64,000 nucleotides of DNA from Hyphomicrobiales bacterium (GCA_016716745.1 JADJVD010000003.1:90001-154000), one strand, 5' to 3'; counted from the stretch's first letter, positions 19,332 through 29,161 are shown. The notes: a model not told the origin generated them from the letters alone. Numbers and translations: made by a program.

Positions 19332-20636
19332 TCAACGCGCGCCGACGACCTCGGCGAAGGCCTCCTCGAGAATGTCGAGGCCTTCGCGCGCCTGATCGAA
19401 GGGGATCGTCAGCGGCGCCAGAATGCGTATCACGTTCGCGCCGACGCCGCACGAGAGGAGGATGAGCCCCTTCTCCTGCGCCCTGGCCACCAGCGCGGCG
19501 GTGAGCGCGGCGTCGGGCTGCTTCGACACGCGGTCGGTGACCAGCTCCATCGCCACCATCGCGCCGAGGCCGCGCACCTCGCCGATGCAGGCGAATTCGT
19601 TGCGCTTCGCCATCGCCTCGAGCCGGCCGCGGATCATCTCGCCGAGTTCGGCGGCGCGCGCGCACAGCCCTTCCTCGGCGATCACGTCGAGCACCGCATG
19701 GGAGGCGGCCACCGCCACCGGGTTGCCGCCATAGGTGCCGCCGAGCCCGCCGGGATGCACCTTGTCCATGATCTCGGCGCGGCCGACGACGGCGGCGATC
19801 GGGAAGCCGCCGCCGAGCCCCTTGGCGACGGTGACGAGATCGGCCTTCACGCCGGCGTGCTCCATCGCGAACATCTTGCCGGTGCGGGCGATGCCGGTCT
19901 GGATCTCGTCGGCGATCAGCAGAATGCCATGCGCGTCGCACAGGGCGCGCAGCGCCTGCAGGAAATCGGCGGGCGCGGGATTGAAGCCGCCTTCGCCCTG
20001 CACGGGCTCGATGATCAACGCGGCGACGCGCGCCGGATCGACGTCGCAGGCGAACAGGTCGTTCAGCCCCTTCAGCGCGTCGGCTGTCGTCACGCCGTGG
20101 AAGCTGTTCGGATAGGGCGCGTGATAAACCTCGGCCGGGAAGGGCCCGAAGCCCTTCTTATAGGGGACGACCTTGCCGGTCAGCGCCATGCCCATCAGCG
20201 TGCGGCCGTGAAAGGCGCCGCCGAAGGCGACGATCGCCGGGCGCCCCGTCGCGGCGCGGGCGACCTTCACGGCGTTCTCCACCGCCTCGGCGCCGGTCGA
20301 TACGAGCATCGTGCGCGCCGGGCCGGCGACGGGGGCGAGCGCGTTCAGCCGCTCGGCCAGCGCGATGTAGCTCTCGTAGGGCGCGACGTGGAAACAGGTG
20401 TGGGTGAAGGCGCCGAGCTGGGCGGCCGCCGCCGCCATCACCTTCGGGTGGCGGTGGCCGGTGTTCACCACCGCGATGCCGGCGGCGAAATCGACATAGC
20501 GCTTGCCGTCGACGTCCCACAGCTCCGCGTTGTCGGCGCGGGCGACGTAGATCGACTTCGTGCCGACGCCCTTCGAGACGGCGGCGGTCTGGCGGGCGGC
20601 GAGCGCTGCGGATTTCGACGCTGCGGACTGCGACAT
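19332..20636 (-). CDS. gabT: 4-aminobutyrate (or 5-aminovalerate) transaminase
   Basis: 434-aa class III PLP aminotransferase. Seen: the PLP phosphate region STGAEAVENAVKVAR, D243 in IADEIQTG that pairs with the PLP nitrogen, and the Schiff-base lysine K272 in VAKGLGGGFPIAAVVG. GabT and DavT cannot be separated by sequence; pairing with gcdH favours a role in the lysine/5-aminovalerate-glutarate route, in which a semialdehyde dehydrogenase would be needed but is not in the window. The ATG has GGAGGG four bases upstream. Probably controlled by the divergent XRE-cupin regulator through the palindrome upstream. Confidence 0.92.
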   Translation of the reverse strand: MSQSAASKSAALAARQTAAVSKGVGTKSIYVARADNAELWDVDGKRYVDFAAGIAVVNTGHRHPKVMAAAAAQLGAFTHTCFHVAPYESYIALAERLNALAPVAGPARTMLVSTGAEAVENAVKVARAATGRPAIVAFGGAFHGRTLMGMALTGKVVPYKKGFGPFPAEVYHAPYPNSFHGVTTADALKGLNDLFACDVDPARVAALIIEPVQGEGGFNPAPADFLQALRALCDAHGILLIADEIQTGIARTGKMFAMEHAGVKADLVTVAKGLGGGFPIAAVVGRAEIMDKVHPGGLGGTYGGNPVAVAASHAVLDVIAEEGLCARAAELGEMIRGRLEAMAKRNEFACIGEVRGLGAMVAMELVTDRVSKQPDAALTAALVARAQEKGLILLSCGVGANVIRILAPLTIPFDQAREGLDILEEAFAEVVGAR

Positions 20637-20671
20637 GGAACCCTCCCCTTCGGAGCTGGAGGCTTATAGCG

Positions 20672-20691
20672 TTGCTCATTATTTTGAGCAA
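20672..20691. promoter_or_regulatory. Palindromic operator between gabT and the XRE-cupin gene
   Basis: A perfect inverted repeat TTGCTCA-N6-TGAGCAA with an AT-rich centre, the only AT-rich spot in the divergent intergenic region. It lies 36 bases before gabT and 70 bases before the regulator gene. Its position and symmetry fit a dimeric XRE-type repressor; binding itself is inferred. Confidence 0.65.
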
Positions 20692-20760
20692 GCTCTATCC
20701 GAATATTGATCGGCGGCTCCGTTCCGCATAGGCTCGCCGGCGGCAAGGAAGGATCGTCCG

Positions 20761-21336
20761 ATGGATTTCGACGTCGGCGCGCGACTGCGCGACATCCGCA
20801 CGAAAGCAGGCCTAAGTCAGCGCCAGTTGGCCGAGCGGGCCGGCGTGCCGCATGGCCAGATCTCGATGGTGGAGCAGAACCGCTCCAGCCCCTCGGTCGC
20901 CTCCTTGCGCAAGATTCTGGGCGGCGTGCCGATGACGCTGGCGGATTTTTTCGAGCCGGATCAGCCCGCCGGCGGCGCCCGCGTCTTCTTCACCCCGCGC
21001 GATCTGATCGATCTGACCGGCCGCCTCGGCCATGGGCGCGAGGGTTCCTCCGGTCTGGTCTTCCGGCAGGTTGGGGACGCGCGGGCGCACAATCTGCAGA
21101 TTCTGCACGAGCGCTACGAGCCGGGCGGCGACACCGGCGAGACGATGCTGGAGCATGTCGGCCACGAGGGCGGCGTCGTCATCTCCGGCGAGGTGGAGCT
21201 GACCGTCGGCGGCGAGGCGCGGGTGCTGAAGGCCGGCGACGCCTATCTGTTCGACTCGCGCACGCCGCACCGCTTCCGCAACATCTCGGACCGGCCGGCG
21301 GAAATCGTCTCGGCCTGCTCGCCGGCTTATTTGTGA
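20761..21336 (+). CDS. XRE-family regulator with cupin domain (PuuR-like)
   Basis: 191 aa. The N-terminal helix-turn-helix spans residues ~8-62 (LRDIRTKAGLSQRQLAERAG, GQISMVEQNRSSPSVASLRK), and a C-terminal cupin_2 beta-barrel (~110-190) contains ISGEVELTVGG and DAYLFDSRTPHRFRN. This architecture is that of PuuR and related regulators of polyamine/GABA genes, in which the cupin binds the effector. Divergent from gabT-gcdH, so the likely role is local repression of them. Confidence 0.9.
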   Translation: MDFDVGARLRDIRTKAGLSQRQLAERAGVPHGQISMVEQNRSSPSVASLRKILGGVPMTLADFFEPDQPAGGARVFFTPRDLIDLTGRLGHGREGSSGLVFRQVGDARAHNLQILHERYEPGGDTGETMLEHVGHEGGVVISGEVELTVGGEARVLKAGDAYLFDSRTPHRFRNISDRPAEIVSACSPAYL

Positions 21337-21360
21337 AGACCGCGCGGGGGCGCGGTCTTC
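21335..21360. terminator. Hairpin at end of the XRE-cupin gene
   Basis: A perfect ten-base-pair stem GAAGACCGCG/CGCGGTCTTC begins at the stop codon. It lacks a T-run, so it is only a possible terminator; the same hairpin core recurs 80 bases later as part of a tandem repeat. Confidence 0.4.
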
Positions 21361-21638
21361 GGACCCTCGCATCGGCTGGGGCGCGCGGTCGCGCTTGCGG
21401 CTTCGCCGGTCTTGTGGCACCGCGCGGGGCGCGGTCTTCGGTCCCTCGCAACGGCTCGGGCGCGCGGTCGCGCGCTTGCGCGGGCTGCGCCTTGCGCGGG
21501 CTGCGCCCGCGGTCTCCCGAGCCGTGCGCTCTCGGTCCGGCTTGGCGTAAAGTGTCCGCTGATTGTCCGCGGTGTGCGTTTCGCGCTTGACCTCCGGCTT
21601 GCAGTATCGGCGCATCGCAAAGCAAGGGAGCGCCAGAT
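21337..21638. repeat. GC-rich non-coding stretch with tandem repeats
   Basis: About 300 bases without a supported gene. Two ~60-bp copies, 80 bp apart (21340-21399 and 21420-21480), share the blocks CGCGGTCTTCGG and GGGCGCGCGGTCGCGC with few differences. A perfect tandem pair of the 16-mer CTTGCGCGGGCTGCGC follows at 21475-21490 and 21491-21506. Open frames across it are repetitive arginine/alanine peptides on the reverse strand and are not taken as genes. The promoter of the following isochorismatase gene presumably lies in the last ~100 bases. Confidence 0.75.
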
Positions 21639-22202
21639 ATGTCCGCCGACGCCGTTCTCATCGTCATCGACGCGCAGGAGTCCTTTCGTCATCGCCCGTA
21701 TTTCGTCGCCGACGAGCTGCCGCGCTACGTCGAGCGCCAGCAGGCGCTGATCGACGGCGCGGTCGCGCGCGGCGTTCCGGTCGTCCAGATCTTCCATGTC
21801 GAGGACGAGGGGCCGTTCGCGCGCGCCTCCGGCCATGTGCGCACGCTCGAGCCGCTGCGGGTCGCGCCGGCGGCGACCTTCGAGAAGCGCCGCCATTCGG
21901 CGCTCGTCGGCTCGGGCCTCGACGTGTGGTTGACGCGCTCGGGCGCGCGGCGCCTCCTGATCTCGGGAATCCGCACCGAACAGTGCTGCGAGACGACGAC
22001 GCGCCATGCGAGCGATCTCGGCTATCAGGTCGATTTTGTCTGCGAGGCGACGCTCACCTTTCCGATGCGGGATGCGGCGGGCCGTTTGTGGTCGCCGGCC
22101 GAGATCGCCGCGCGCACCGAACTCGTGCTCGCCGGGCGCTTCGCGCGGATCGTCACGGTCGAGGCGGCGCTGGCCGGGCTCGACGCGAAACAGGCGGCGT
22201 AA
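21639..22202 (+). CDS. Isochorismatase-family cysteine hydrolase
   Basis: 187 aa. The family triad is visible: D11 in VIDAQESF, K83 in FEKRRHSAL and the nucleophile C116 in SGIRTEQCCETT, with a second Cys adjacent. Such hydrolases cleave amides such as nicotinamide, ureido or carbamoyl compounds; the substrate cannot be told here. A GGGAG lies eight bases before the ATG. Four bases separate it from a GlxA-type regulator, which probably controls it or shares its inducer. Confidence 0.88.
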   Translation: MSADAVLIVIDAQESFRHRPYFVADELPRYVERQQALIDGAVARGVPVVQIFHVEDEGPFARASGHVRTLEPLRVAPAATFEKRRHSALVGSGLDVWLTRSGARRLLISGIRTEQCCETTTRHASDLGYQVDFVCEATLTFPMRDAAGRLWSPAEIAARTELVLAGRFARIVTVEAALAGLDAKQAA

Positions 22203-22206
22203 GCGG

Positions 22207-23199
22207 ATGGGCGGGACGGCGCGGCGCGAGATCGAGGTGGTGGTCGTCGCGCCGCCGCGCGCCCTGCTGCTCGACATCGCCGGGCCGATGGAGGTTCTGC
22301 GCAAGGCGAATCTGACGCAGACCGCAGTGCGTTTCGTCCCGCGCTATGTCGGGGCCGCGGCGCGCCTGTCCACCTCCATCGGCCTCGACGTCGCCGGGCT
22401 CGCGCCGTTGCCGGATCGCGTGGCGGCCGGCGCGTTCGTGCTGGTCTCGGGCAGCGCCGACGAGCCGATGGGCGAGCGGCGGGACGCGGCCGGCGAGGCG
22501 CGGCAGGAGGCGGAGATCGTCGACTGGCTGGCGCGCGTGGTGCGGCCGGGCGTGCGGCTGATGACGATCTGCTCAGGCGCGCTGCTGGCGGCGCGGGCGG
22601 GCCTGTTCGAGGATGTCGAATGCACGACGCATCATGCCTGCGTCGAGGCGTTGCGGCGTCTCGCGCCGGGCGCGCGGGTGCGCGACAATCGCCTGTTCGT
22701 GGAGGATGGCGAGCGCCTGTCGAGCGCCGGGATCACGGCGGGTATCGACCTGATGCTGCATGTCGTGGCGCAGGAGGCGGGCCACGCCACGGCGCTGGCG
22801 GTCGCCCGTTATCTGGTCGTCTATCTGCGCCGCGCCGGCGCCGATCCGCAGCTCTCGCCATGGCTCGAAGGGCGCAACCACATGCACCCGGCGGTGCATC
22901 GCGCGCAGGACGCGGTGGCGGCCGATCCGGCGCGGGCCTGGCCGCTCGCCGAGCTCGCGCGCGTCGCCGGCGCCAGTCCGCGCAACCTGTCGCGGCTGTT
23001 CAGCGAACATGCCGGCATGGGCGTCGCCGACTACGCCAACCGGATGCGCGTCGCGCTGGCGCGCGAGATGATCGCCGGCTCGCGCCTCGACATGGAGCAT
23101 GTGGCCGAGCGCGCGGGCTTCGCCTCGGCGCGGCAGTTGCGCCGCGCGTGGGGGCGGCTGCACGAGACGCCCCCGAGCGCGCTGCGCCGGCCCGGATGA
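22207..23199 (+). CDS. GlxA-type AraC regulator with DJ-1/PfpI domain
   Basis: 330 aa. The N-terminal DJ-1/PfpI amidotransferase-like domain (~residues 8-175) contains LLLDIAGPMEVLRKAN and the elbow Cys in ICSGALLAARAG. The C-terminal AraC double helix-turn-helix (~225-325) has WPLAELARVAGASPRNLSRLF and AERAGFASARQLRRAWGR. These regulators often govern amine, amide or quaternary-ammonium catabolism. Start set by the ATG just after the isochorismatase stop; the open frame upstream is a shadow. Confidence 0.9.
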   Translation: MGGTARREIEVVVVAPPRALLLDIAGPMEVLRKANLTQTAVRFVPRYVGAAARLSTSIGLDVAGLAPLPDRVAAGAFVLVSGSADEPMGERRDAAGEARQEAEIVDWLARVVRPGVRLMTICSGALLAARAGLFEDVECTTHHACVEALRRLAPGARVRDNRLFVEDGERLSSAGITAGIDLMLHVVAQEAGHATALAVARYLVVYLRRAGADPQLSPWLEGRNHMHPAVHRAQDAVAADPARAWPLAELARVAGASPRNLSRLFSEHAGMGVADYANRMRVALAREMIAGSRLDMEHVAERAGFASARQLRRAWGRLHETPPSALRRPG

Positions 23200-23203
23200 G
23201 CCC

Positions 23204-23884
23204 TCAGCCGGCGATCTCGCGCAGCGTCTTTTCGACGAGGGGCAGAACGCCGGCGACGATCTTCTCGACCCCGGCCCTGGTCGGGTGGATGCCGTCCTTC
23301 AGGTTGAGCGCCGGATCGCCGGCGACGCCCTCCAGAAAGAACGGATAGAGCGGGACGCCGTGCTTTGCCGCCAGCGCCGGATAGATCGCGTCGAAGCGGG
23401 CGACGAAATCGGCGCCGAGGGCGGGGCTGGCGCGCATCCCGGCGAGGATCGGCCGGACGTTGCGCTCCTTGAGCCGGGTCAGGATGGCGTCGAGCGCCTT
23501 CTCGGTCAGAGCCGGGTCGAGGCCGCGGAACATGTCGTTGGCGCCGAGTTCGACGATGGCGGCGTCGGCTCCCTCGCCCAGCGCCCAGTCCAGCCGTTCG
23601 AGGCCGGCCGTCGCCGTGTCGCCCGAAACGCCGGCGTCGATGGTCTCGACGTCGAGGCCGCGCCCGCGCAGGGCGCGTTCGAGCGCGGGGGCGAAGCCCT
23701 GTCCGGCCGGCAGCAGGTAACCGGCCGTCAAACTGTCGCCCAGACAAAGGAGTTTAAGACGACGCGCCGCCCAAGCGGGGCGAAGGCCCAGCCCTGTGGC
23801 GAGCGCCGCCGCCCCGCCGAGAAAGACGCGGCGCGATTGGACCGGCGCGCCCGCGCGCCCATATGAACGAAGGCCCGCCTCCAT
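23204..23884 (-). CDS. tesA: Arylesterase / TesA-like GDSL hydrolase, Tat-exported
   Basis: 226 aa SGNH hydrolase. The nucleophile Ser51 is in LCLGDSLTAGY, block III is GANDMFRG, and the Asp-His pair is D197/H200 in DGIHPTRAG. The N-terminus carries a twin-arginine signal (SRRVFLGG, then a hydrophobic core and AWA cleavage site), so export is probably through Tat, unusual for TesA, which is Sec-exported in E. coli. The ATG at 23884 has AGGGGGA two bases upstream. Divergent from a YbbA-YbbP-type ABC pair, the conserved arrangement in proteobacteria. Confidence 0.9.
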   Translation of the reverse strand: MEAGLRSYGRAGAPVQSRRVFLGGAAALATGLGLRPAWAARRLKLLCLGDSLTAGYLLPAGQGFAPALERALRGRGLDVETIDAGVSGDTATAGLERLDWALGEGADAAIVELGANDMFRGLDPALTEKALDAILTRLKERNVRPILAGMRASPALGADFVARFDAIYPALAAKHGVPLYPFFLEGVAGDPALNLKDGIHPTRAGVEKIVAGVLPLVEKTLREIAG

Positions 23885-23908
23885 CTTCCCCCTCAGAACA
23901 GGCATGGA

Positions 23909-24591
<683 letters not shown>

Positions 24592-24595
<4 letters not shown>

Positions 24596-27195
24596 GCGCG
24601 GCGGACCTCACGACGCCGGCCCCGGCGGCCGACGCGCCGGCGGGCTCGGGCCTGCCGCTCGCCCTGCGTTTCGCGCTGCGCGATCTGCGCGGGGGCCTGC
24701 GCGGCTTCGGCATCTTTCTGGCGTGCATCGCGCTCGGCGTCGCCGCCATCGTCGGCGTCGGCTCGGTGTCGCGCGGGCTGACGGACGGCCTCGCCCGGCA
24801 GGGCCGCATGATTTTGGGCGGCGACATCGCCTTCTCGATCATGCATCGCGAGCTGGCGCAGCCCGAACGCGCCTTTCTGGAGGCGCGCGGGCGCGTCGCC
24901 GTGGTGGCGACGCAGCGCGGCATGGCGCGCACGGCCGACGGACGCTCGGCGCTGATCGAGATCAAGGCGGTGGACGCGGCCTGGCCAAGTGCGGGGGCGG
25001 CCGCCTTCGATCCGCCGATGAGCGTCGATCAGGCGCTCAGACAGGGCGCGCGCCCGCGCGTCGCCGCCGAGCCGGCGCTGCTGGCGCGGCTCGACCTGAA
25101 GCCGGGCGACGTTGTCTCCATCGGCGACCTCGAGGTCGAGATCGCCGCCCGGCTCGTCTCCGAGCCGGACAAGCTCGCCGCCGGCGTCGGCTTCGGGCCG
25201 CGCGTGCTGATGAGCGTCGACACGCTGAAGGCGACCGGCCTCGTTCAGCCGGGCTCGCTGACGCGCTGGCACTATCGCGTGTCGCTGCCGACGCGCGGGC
25301 AGGAGGCGACGGACGCCGCCGTCGAGGCGCTCGCGGCCGAGGCCAGGGCGGCGTTCCCTGAGATCGGCTGGGAGGTGCGCTCGCGCGCCAACGTCTCCCC
25401 GCAGTTCGAGCGCAACATCGCGCGCTTCACGCAATTCCTGACGCTGGTCGGGCTGACGGCGCTGGTCGTCGGCGGCGTCGGCGTCGCCAATGCGGTGGCC
25501 GGTTTCGTCGACCGCAAGCGCGCCTCGCTGGCGACGTTGAAGTCGCTCGGGGCGACGGGCTCGGCCGTGTTCGGCATGGCGCTGACGGAAGTGATGCTGA
25601 TCGCCGCCATCGGCGTCGCCATCGGGCTGTCGGTCGGCGCGGCGCTGCCCTTCCTCGTGGTCTGGCTGTTCGGCGCGCTGATCCCCGTGCCGCTCGAGGC
25701 GGCGGTGTATCCGCGCGAACTGGCGCTGGGCGCGCTCTATGGTGCGCTGACGGCGCTCGCCTTCGCGCTGCCGGCGCTGGGGCGCGTGCACGACGTGCCG
25801 GTGTCGGCGCTGTTCCGCGACAGGGTGGACGGCGACCGGCGCTGGCCGCGCCCGCGCTATCTCGCGCTGGCGGCGCTCGCCGGCGCGGCGCTGATCGGCG
25901 CGGCGGTGCTGTTCGCCTCGGAGAAGCGCATCGCGGTCGCCTACGCCGTCGCCGTCGTCGGCGCCTTCGGCCTGTTGCGGCTCGTCGCCGTCGGCGTGAT
26001 GGCGCTCGCCCGGCGCGCGCCGCGCCCGCGCTCGACCGAGCTGCGGCTGGCGCTCGCCAACATCCACCGGCCGGGCGCGCTGACGCCGTCCGTGACGCTG
26101 TCGCTCGGGCTCGGGCTGGCGCTGCTGGTGGCGCTGGCGCTGATCGAATCGAACATCTCCGGCCAGCTCAGGCAGGGGGTGGCGGCGCGCACGCCGAGCT
26201 TCTTCTTCCTCGACGTGCGCTCCTCCGAGGCGGAGCGTTTCGCGCACTATCTGGGCCAGCAGGCGCCGGACGCCGCGCTCGAGCGCACGCCGATGATGCG
26301 CGGGCGCATCGTGCGGGTGAACGGCGTCCCCTCCGAGCAGGTGGCGGCGAAGGAGGAGGCGGCGTGGGCGCTGGAGGGCGACCGGGGCGTCACCTACGCG
26401 GCGACCCTGCCCTCCGGATCGACGATCGCCGGCGGGGAATGGTGGGCGCCGGACCATCGCGGCGAGCCGCTGGTGTCGCTGGAGAAAGGCATCGCGGAGG
26501 GGATCGGCGTCAAGGTCGGCGACACGCTGACCGTCAACGTGCTCGGCCGCAACGTCACGGCGCGGATCGCCAATCTGAGGCGGGTGGACTGGCGCAGCTT
26601 CGGCATCAACTTCGTGCTGGTGTTCTCGCCGAACACCTTCGCGGGCGCGCCGCACACCGAGCTGGCCACCATCGCCTTCGCGAAGGACAAGGCGGTCGAC
26701 GAGGCGCGCGACGCGGCGCTCTTGCGCAACATCGGGCGCGAATTTCCGACCGTCACCAGCGTGCGGGTGAAGGACGCGCTGGACGCGGCCAACGAGATCG
26801 TCGCGCAGCTGGCGCTGGCCGTGCGCGGGGCGGCCTCGATCGCGGTCGTCGCGTCGATCCTGGTGCTCGCCGGGGCGCTCGCCGCCGGCCAGCGGGCGCG
26901 GGTCTACGACGCGGTGGTGCTGAAGACGCTGGGGGCGACGCGCGGCCGGCTGATCGCGGCCTATCTCGCCGAATATGCGATGATCGGCGCGGCGACCGCG
27001 GCGTTCGGCATCCTCGCCGGTTCGCTCGCCGCCTGGGGGGTGGGAACGCAGATCATGCGGCTCGACTTCGTGTTCGACGCGCGGGCGGCGGGCGCGGCGG
27101 CGCTCGGCGCACTGGCGCTGACGGTCGTCCTCGGCCTCGTCGGCACCTGGCGGACGCTTGGCGAAAGCCCGGCGCGGCGGCTACGCAGCCTGTGA
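24592..27195 (+). CDS. ABC transporter permease, FtsX-like (YbbP family)
   Basis: 867 aa with duplicated FtsX/MacB-type permease domains. Helices occur near residues 30-50 (FGIFLACIALGVAAIVGVGSV), ~275-300, 335-360 and 420-460 and a final set near 735-865. Large periplasmic domains lie between. LATLKSLGATGSAVF and VLKTLGATRGRLIAAYL are the paired coupling-helix motifs of the two halves. Overlaps the ATPase by four bases. Length and layout agree with YbbP. Confidence 0.93.
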
Positions 27196-27378
27196 GGCCC
27201 GCGTTTACCGTTTGGCGTCGCTGAAAAGTGATGTGAAACGCCTGTTTTTCCGCCGGGAATGGTCGCGGCCCCGGCCGGGCTGCTTGTCGGCGGGCGCGCT
27301 CGACGCCATATTCGGGGCACGTCCCGCAGACGGGCGCGCCGCTGGCGCGGCCGGCCACGGGCTTCGAGAGGAGAGAAC

Positions 27379-28125
27379 ATGTCCGACTTTGACCGCAACG
27401 CGACGGCCTGGAACCGCCCGGCGGGGATGGAGAGGGTCGGCGCGGCCGAGTACGACATGGGGCTGCGCTCCTACATGCTCGGCATCTACAACCACATGAC
27501 GCTCGGCCTCGGCATCTCGGCGCTCGTCGCGATGGCGATCGTGATGATGGGCCGCTCCAGCCCGGTGGTGCAGGCGCTTTACGGTTCGCCGCTGAAGTGG
27601 CTGATCATGCTGGCGCCGCTCGGCTTCGTCATGTTCCTGTCCTTCCGCTTCGAGAAGATGAGCTACACCGCGCTGCTCGGCACGTTCTGGGCGTTCGCGG
27701 CGGCGATGGGCCTGTCGCTCGGCTCGATCGGCCTCGTCTTCAAGGCGGGCAGCATCGTGCAGGCGCTGCTGGTGACGACGGTCGCCTTCGGCGGTCTCAG
27801 CCTTTACGGCTACACGACGAAGCGCAGCCTGTCGGGCGTCGGCTCGTTCCTCGTGATGGGCCTGATCGGCCTCGTCGTGGCGAGCCTGGTCAACCTGTTC
27901 CTGCAGTCGGGCGCGATGGCCTTCGTCATCAGCCTCGTCGGCGTGGTGATCTTCGCGGGCCTGACCGCGTGGGACACGCAGCGCCTGAAGCAGGATTACG
28001 ACTACCTCGCCTCGGATCGCGAACTGATGCAGAAGTCCTCGGTGATGGGCGCGCTGTCGCTCTACCTGAACTTCGTCAACATGTTCCAGATGATCCTGTC
28101 GCTGACGGGCGCGCGCGAGGACTGA
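27379..28125 (+). CDS. Bax inhibitor-1 / YccA family membrane protein
   Basis: 248 aa with seven hydrophobic helices. The family (TMBIM) comprises small calcium-leak or stress-associated membrane proteins; bacterial members such as YccA restrain FtsH. Seen: the N-terminal LRSYMLGIYNHMTLGLGISA, a central LGTFWAFAAAMGLSLGSI, and the C-terminal AWDTQRLKQDYDY and ALSLYLNFVNMF motifs. The ATG at 27379 is preceded by GAGAGGAGAG. Monocistronic, followed by a strong terminator. Confidence 0.93.
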   Translation: MSDFDRNATAWNRPAGMERVGAAEYDMGLRSYMLGIYNHMTLGLGISALVAMAIVMMGRSSPVVQALYGSPLKWLIMLAPLGFVMFLSFRFEKMSYTALLGTFWAFAAAMGLSLGSIGLVFKAGSIVQALLVTTVAFGGLSLYGYTTKRSLSGVGSFLVMGLIGLVVASLVNLFLQSGAMAFVISLVGVVIFAGLTAWDTQRLKQDYDYLASDRELMQKSSVMGALSLYLNFVNMFQMILSLTGARED

Positions 28126-28152
28126 TCCCGGCGCCATCCCGCCGAAACGACG

Positions 28153-28180
28153 AAGCCCCGGAGAGATCCGGGGCTTTTTC
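28153..28180 (+). terminator. Rho-independent terminator after the BI-1 gene
   Basis: A ten-base-pair stem AAGCCCCGGA/TCCGGGGCTT with a GAGA loop and a following T-run at 28175-28179. Confidence 0.92.
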
Positions 28181-28201
28181 TTTGGGCGGGCGCGGCGCCG
28201 C

Positions 28202-28597
28202 TCAGACGTCGACGAGCTTCAACCGCTTGTCGAGCACGGCGATGACGCGGGCCAGATCCTGCCCGCGCTTGAGGATCGCGCCGGTGACGGCGACGACCGA
28301 ATAGGCGCCCTGCCGGCGGGCGAGCCGGGGATCCTTCTCGATGCGGAACAGCGGCGCCTCGGAGGCGCGGCGGAAGATCGAGAACACGGCGCGCTCGCGC
28401 GTGAAGTCGATGGCGTAGTCGCGCCATTCCCCCTCGGCGACCTTGCGACCGTAGAGATTGAGGATGGTCTGCAACTCGCGCCGGTCGAAGGAGACCACGG
28501 CCGGCGCCGGGGCGGCGTTGCGAAACGGTTCGACGACGGCCCCGGCGCGCTCGGGCGCGTGGGGCCGGGCGTGCTCGGGCGGTTCCAAATCGCTCAT
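28202..28597 (-). CDS. DUF2794 family protein
   Basis: 131 aa, cytoplasmic, typical length for this alphaproteobacterial family of unknown function. The conserved core is present: FDRRELQTILNLYGRKVAEG, EWRDYAIDF, AVFSIFRRASEAPLFRIEK and QGAYSVVAV. The first ~30 residues are a variable, proline-rich tail. It converges with the BI-1 gene across a terminator. Confidence 0.88.
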   Translation of the reverse strand: MSDLEPPEHARPHAPERAGAVVEPFRNAAPAPAVVSFDRRELQTILNLYGRKVAEGEWRDYAIDFTRERAVFSIFRRASEAPLFRIEKDPRLARRQGAYSVVAVTGAILKRGQDLARVIAVLDKRLKLVDV

Positions 28598-28987
28598 GGC
28601 GCCTCCACGACGCCGATCATCGCCCGGTCGCCGCGCGTCGGCAAGCCTGCGCAGGAATACCTTCCGTCCGCCCTGATTTCGCCCCGAAGCGCCGCCACCT
28701 TGATCGTCGTCGCTCGCAGCCGCGAGACGAGGTTTCCGGATTCGTCAGCCCCCCAGCCCCCCGGGACATCGTTTTTCAACGGCGCGTAACGCGAGCGACG
28801 ACGGGCCGGCGTCGGACGAAAGTCCCGCCGGCCTTTCTTTTGCGCGGCGTGGCAAGAAGGACGTCGCGTCAAGACGCTTGCGCGCGATTGCGGCGCGCCT
28901 TCTCGCCGCATCAGAATCCGGGTTGCAATCGCCGAACGGATACGGCATAGAGCGCCCGTCGACGCCGCTGGCGTCGATCCCACGGAT
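28598..28987. other. Intergenic stretch without a supported gene
   Basis: About 390 bases between DUF2794 and tRNA-Gly. Short open frames on both strands encode arginine-rich peptides without recognisable domains. One reverse frame ends in a TGA that overlaps the DUF2794 ATG, probably by chance. The stretch holds the probable promoters for DUF2794 (leftward) and tRNA-Gly (rightward). A run of C residues near 28749 is notable but unexplained. Confidence 0.6.
28923..28951 (+). promoter_or_regulatory. Probable promoter of tRNA-Gly
   Basis: A TTGCAA at 28923-28928 is followed after 17 bases by CATAGA at 28946-28951, about 37 bases before the tRNA. Spacing and position fit a sigma-70 promoter; the hexamers are only partial matches. 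Confidence 0.4.
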
Positions 28988-29062
28988 GCGGGTGTAGCTC
29001 AGGGGTAGAGCATAACCTTGCCAAGGTTGGGGTCGAGGGTTCGAATCCCTTCGCCCGCTCCA
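28988..29062 (+). tRNA. tRNA-Gly (GCC)
   Basis: A 75-nt tRNA with encoded CCA. The acceptor GCGGGTG pairs with CGCCCGC (one G-U), the D-arm is AGCTCAGGGGTAGAGC, the anticodon loop TTGCCAA gives GCC, and the T-arm is GAGGGTTCGAATCCCTT. Accessory genes begin directly to its right, but no integrase or duplicated tRNA end (att site) was seen. Confidence 0.96.
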
Positions 29063-29094
29063 ATTTCTCCTTGGAATGCAAGGAGACATGATAG

Positions 29095-29115
29095 GCCGCC
29101 GCAAGGCGGCTTTTT
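29095..29115 (+). terminator. Rho-independent terminator after tRNA-Gly
   Basis: A six-base-pair stem GCCGCC/GGCGGC with a GCAA tetraloop and five T residues, 33 bases after the tRNA. Confidence 0.85.
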
Positions 29116-29161
29116 CATTTCGGCCCGGGTCGAGGCGCAGTCGCCGCGTGGTCGAGGCGCG

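Noticed and set aside
28594..28983. Reverse-strand open frame of 129 codons ending in an ATGA overlap with DUF2794
   Set aside because: The overlap is suggestive, but the peptide is arginine-rich, has no recognisable domain or ribosome-binding site, and crosses the probable promoters of tRNA-Gly and DUF2794.
28988..29062. tRNA-Gly as a genomic-island attachment site for the 29-59 kb accessory region
   Set aside because: No integrase, no transposase and no direct repeat of the tRNA 3' end was seen, and composition does not visibly change.
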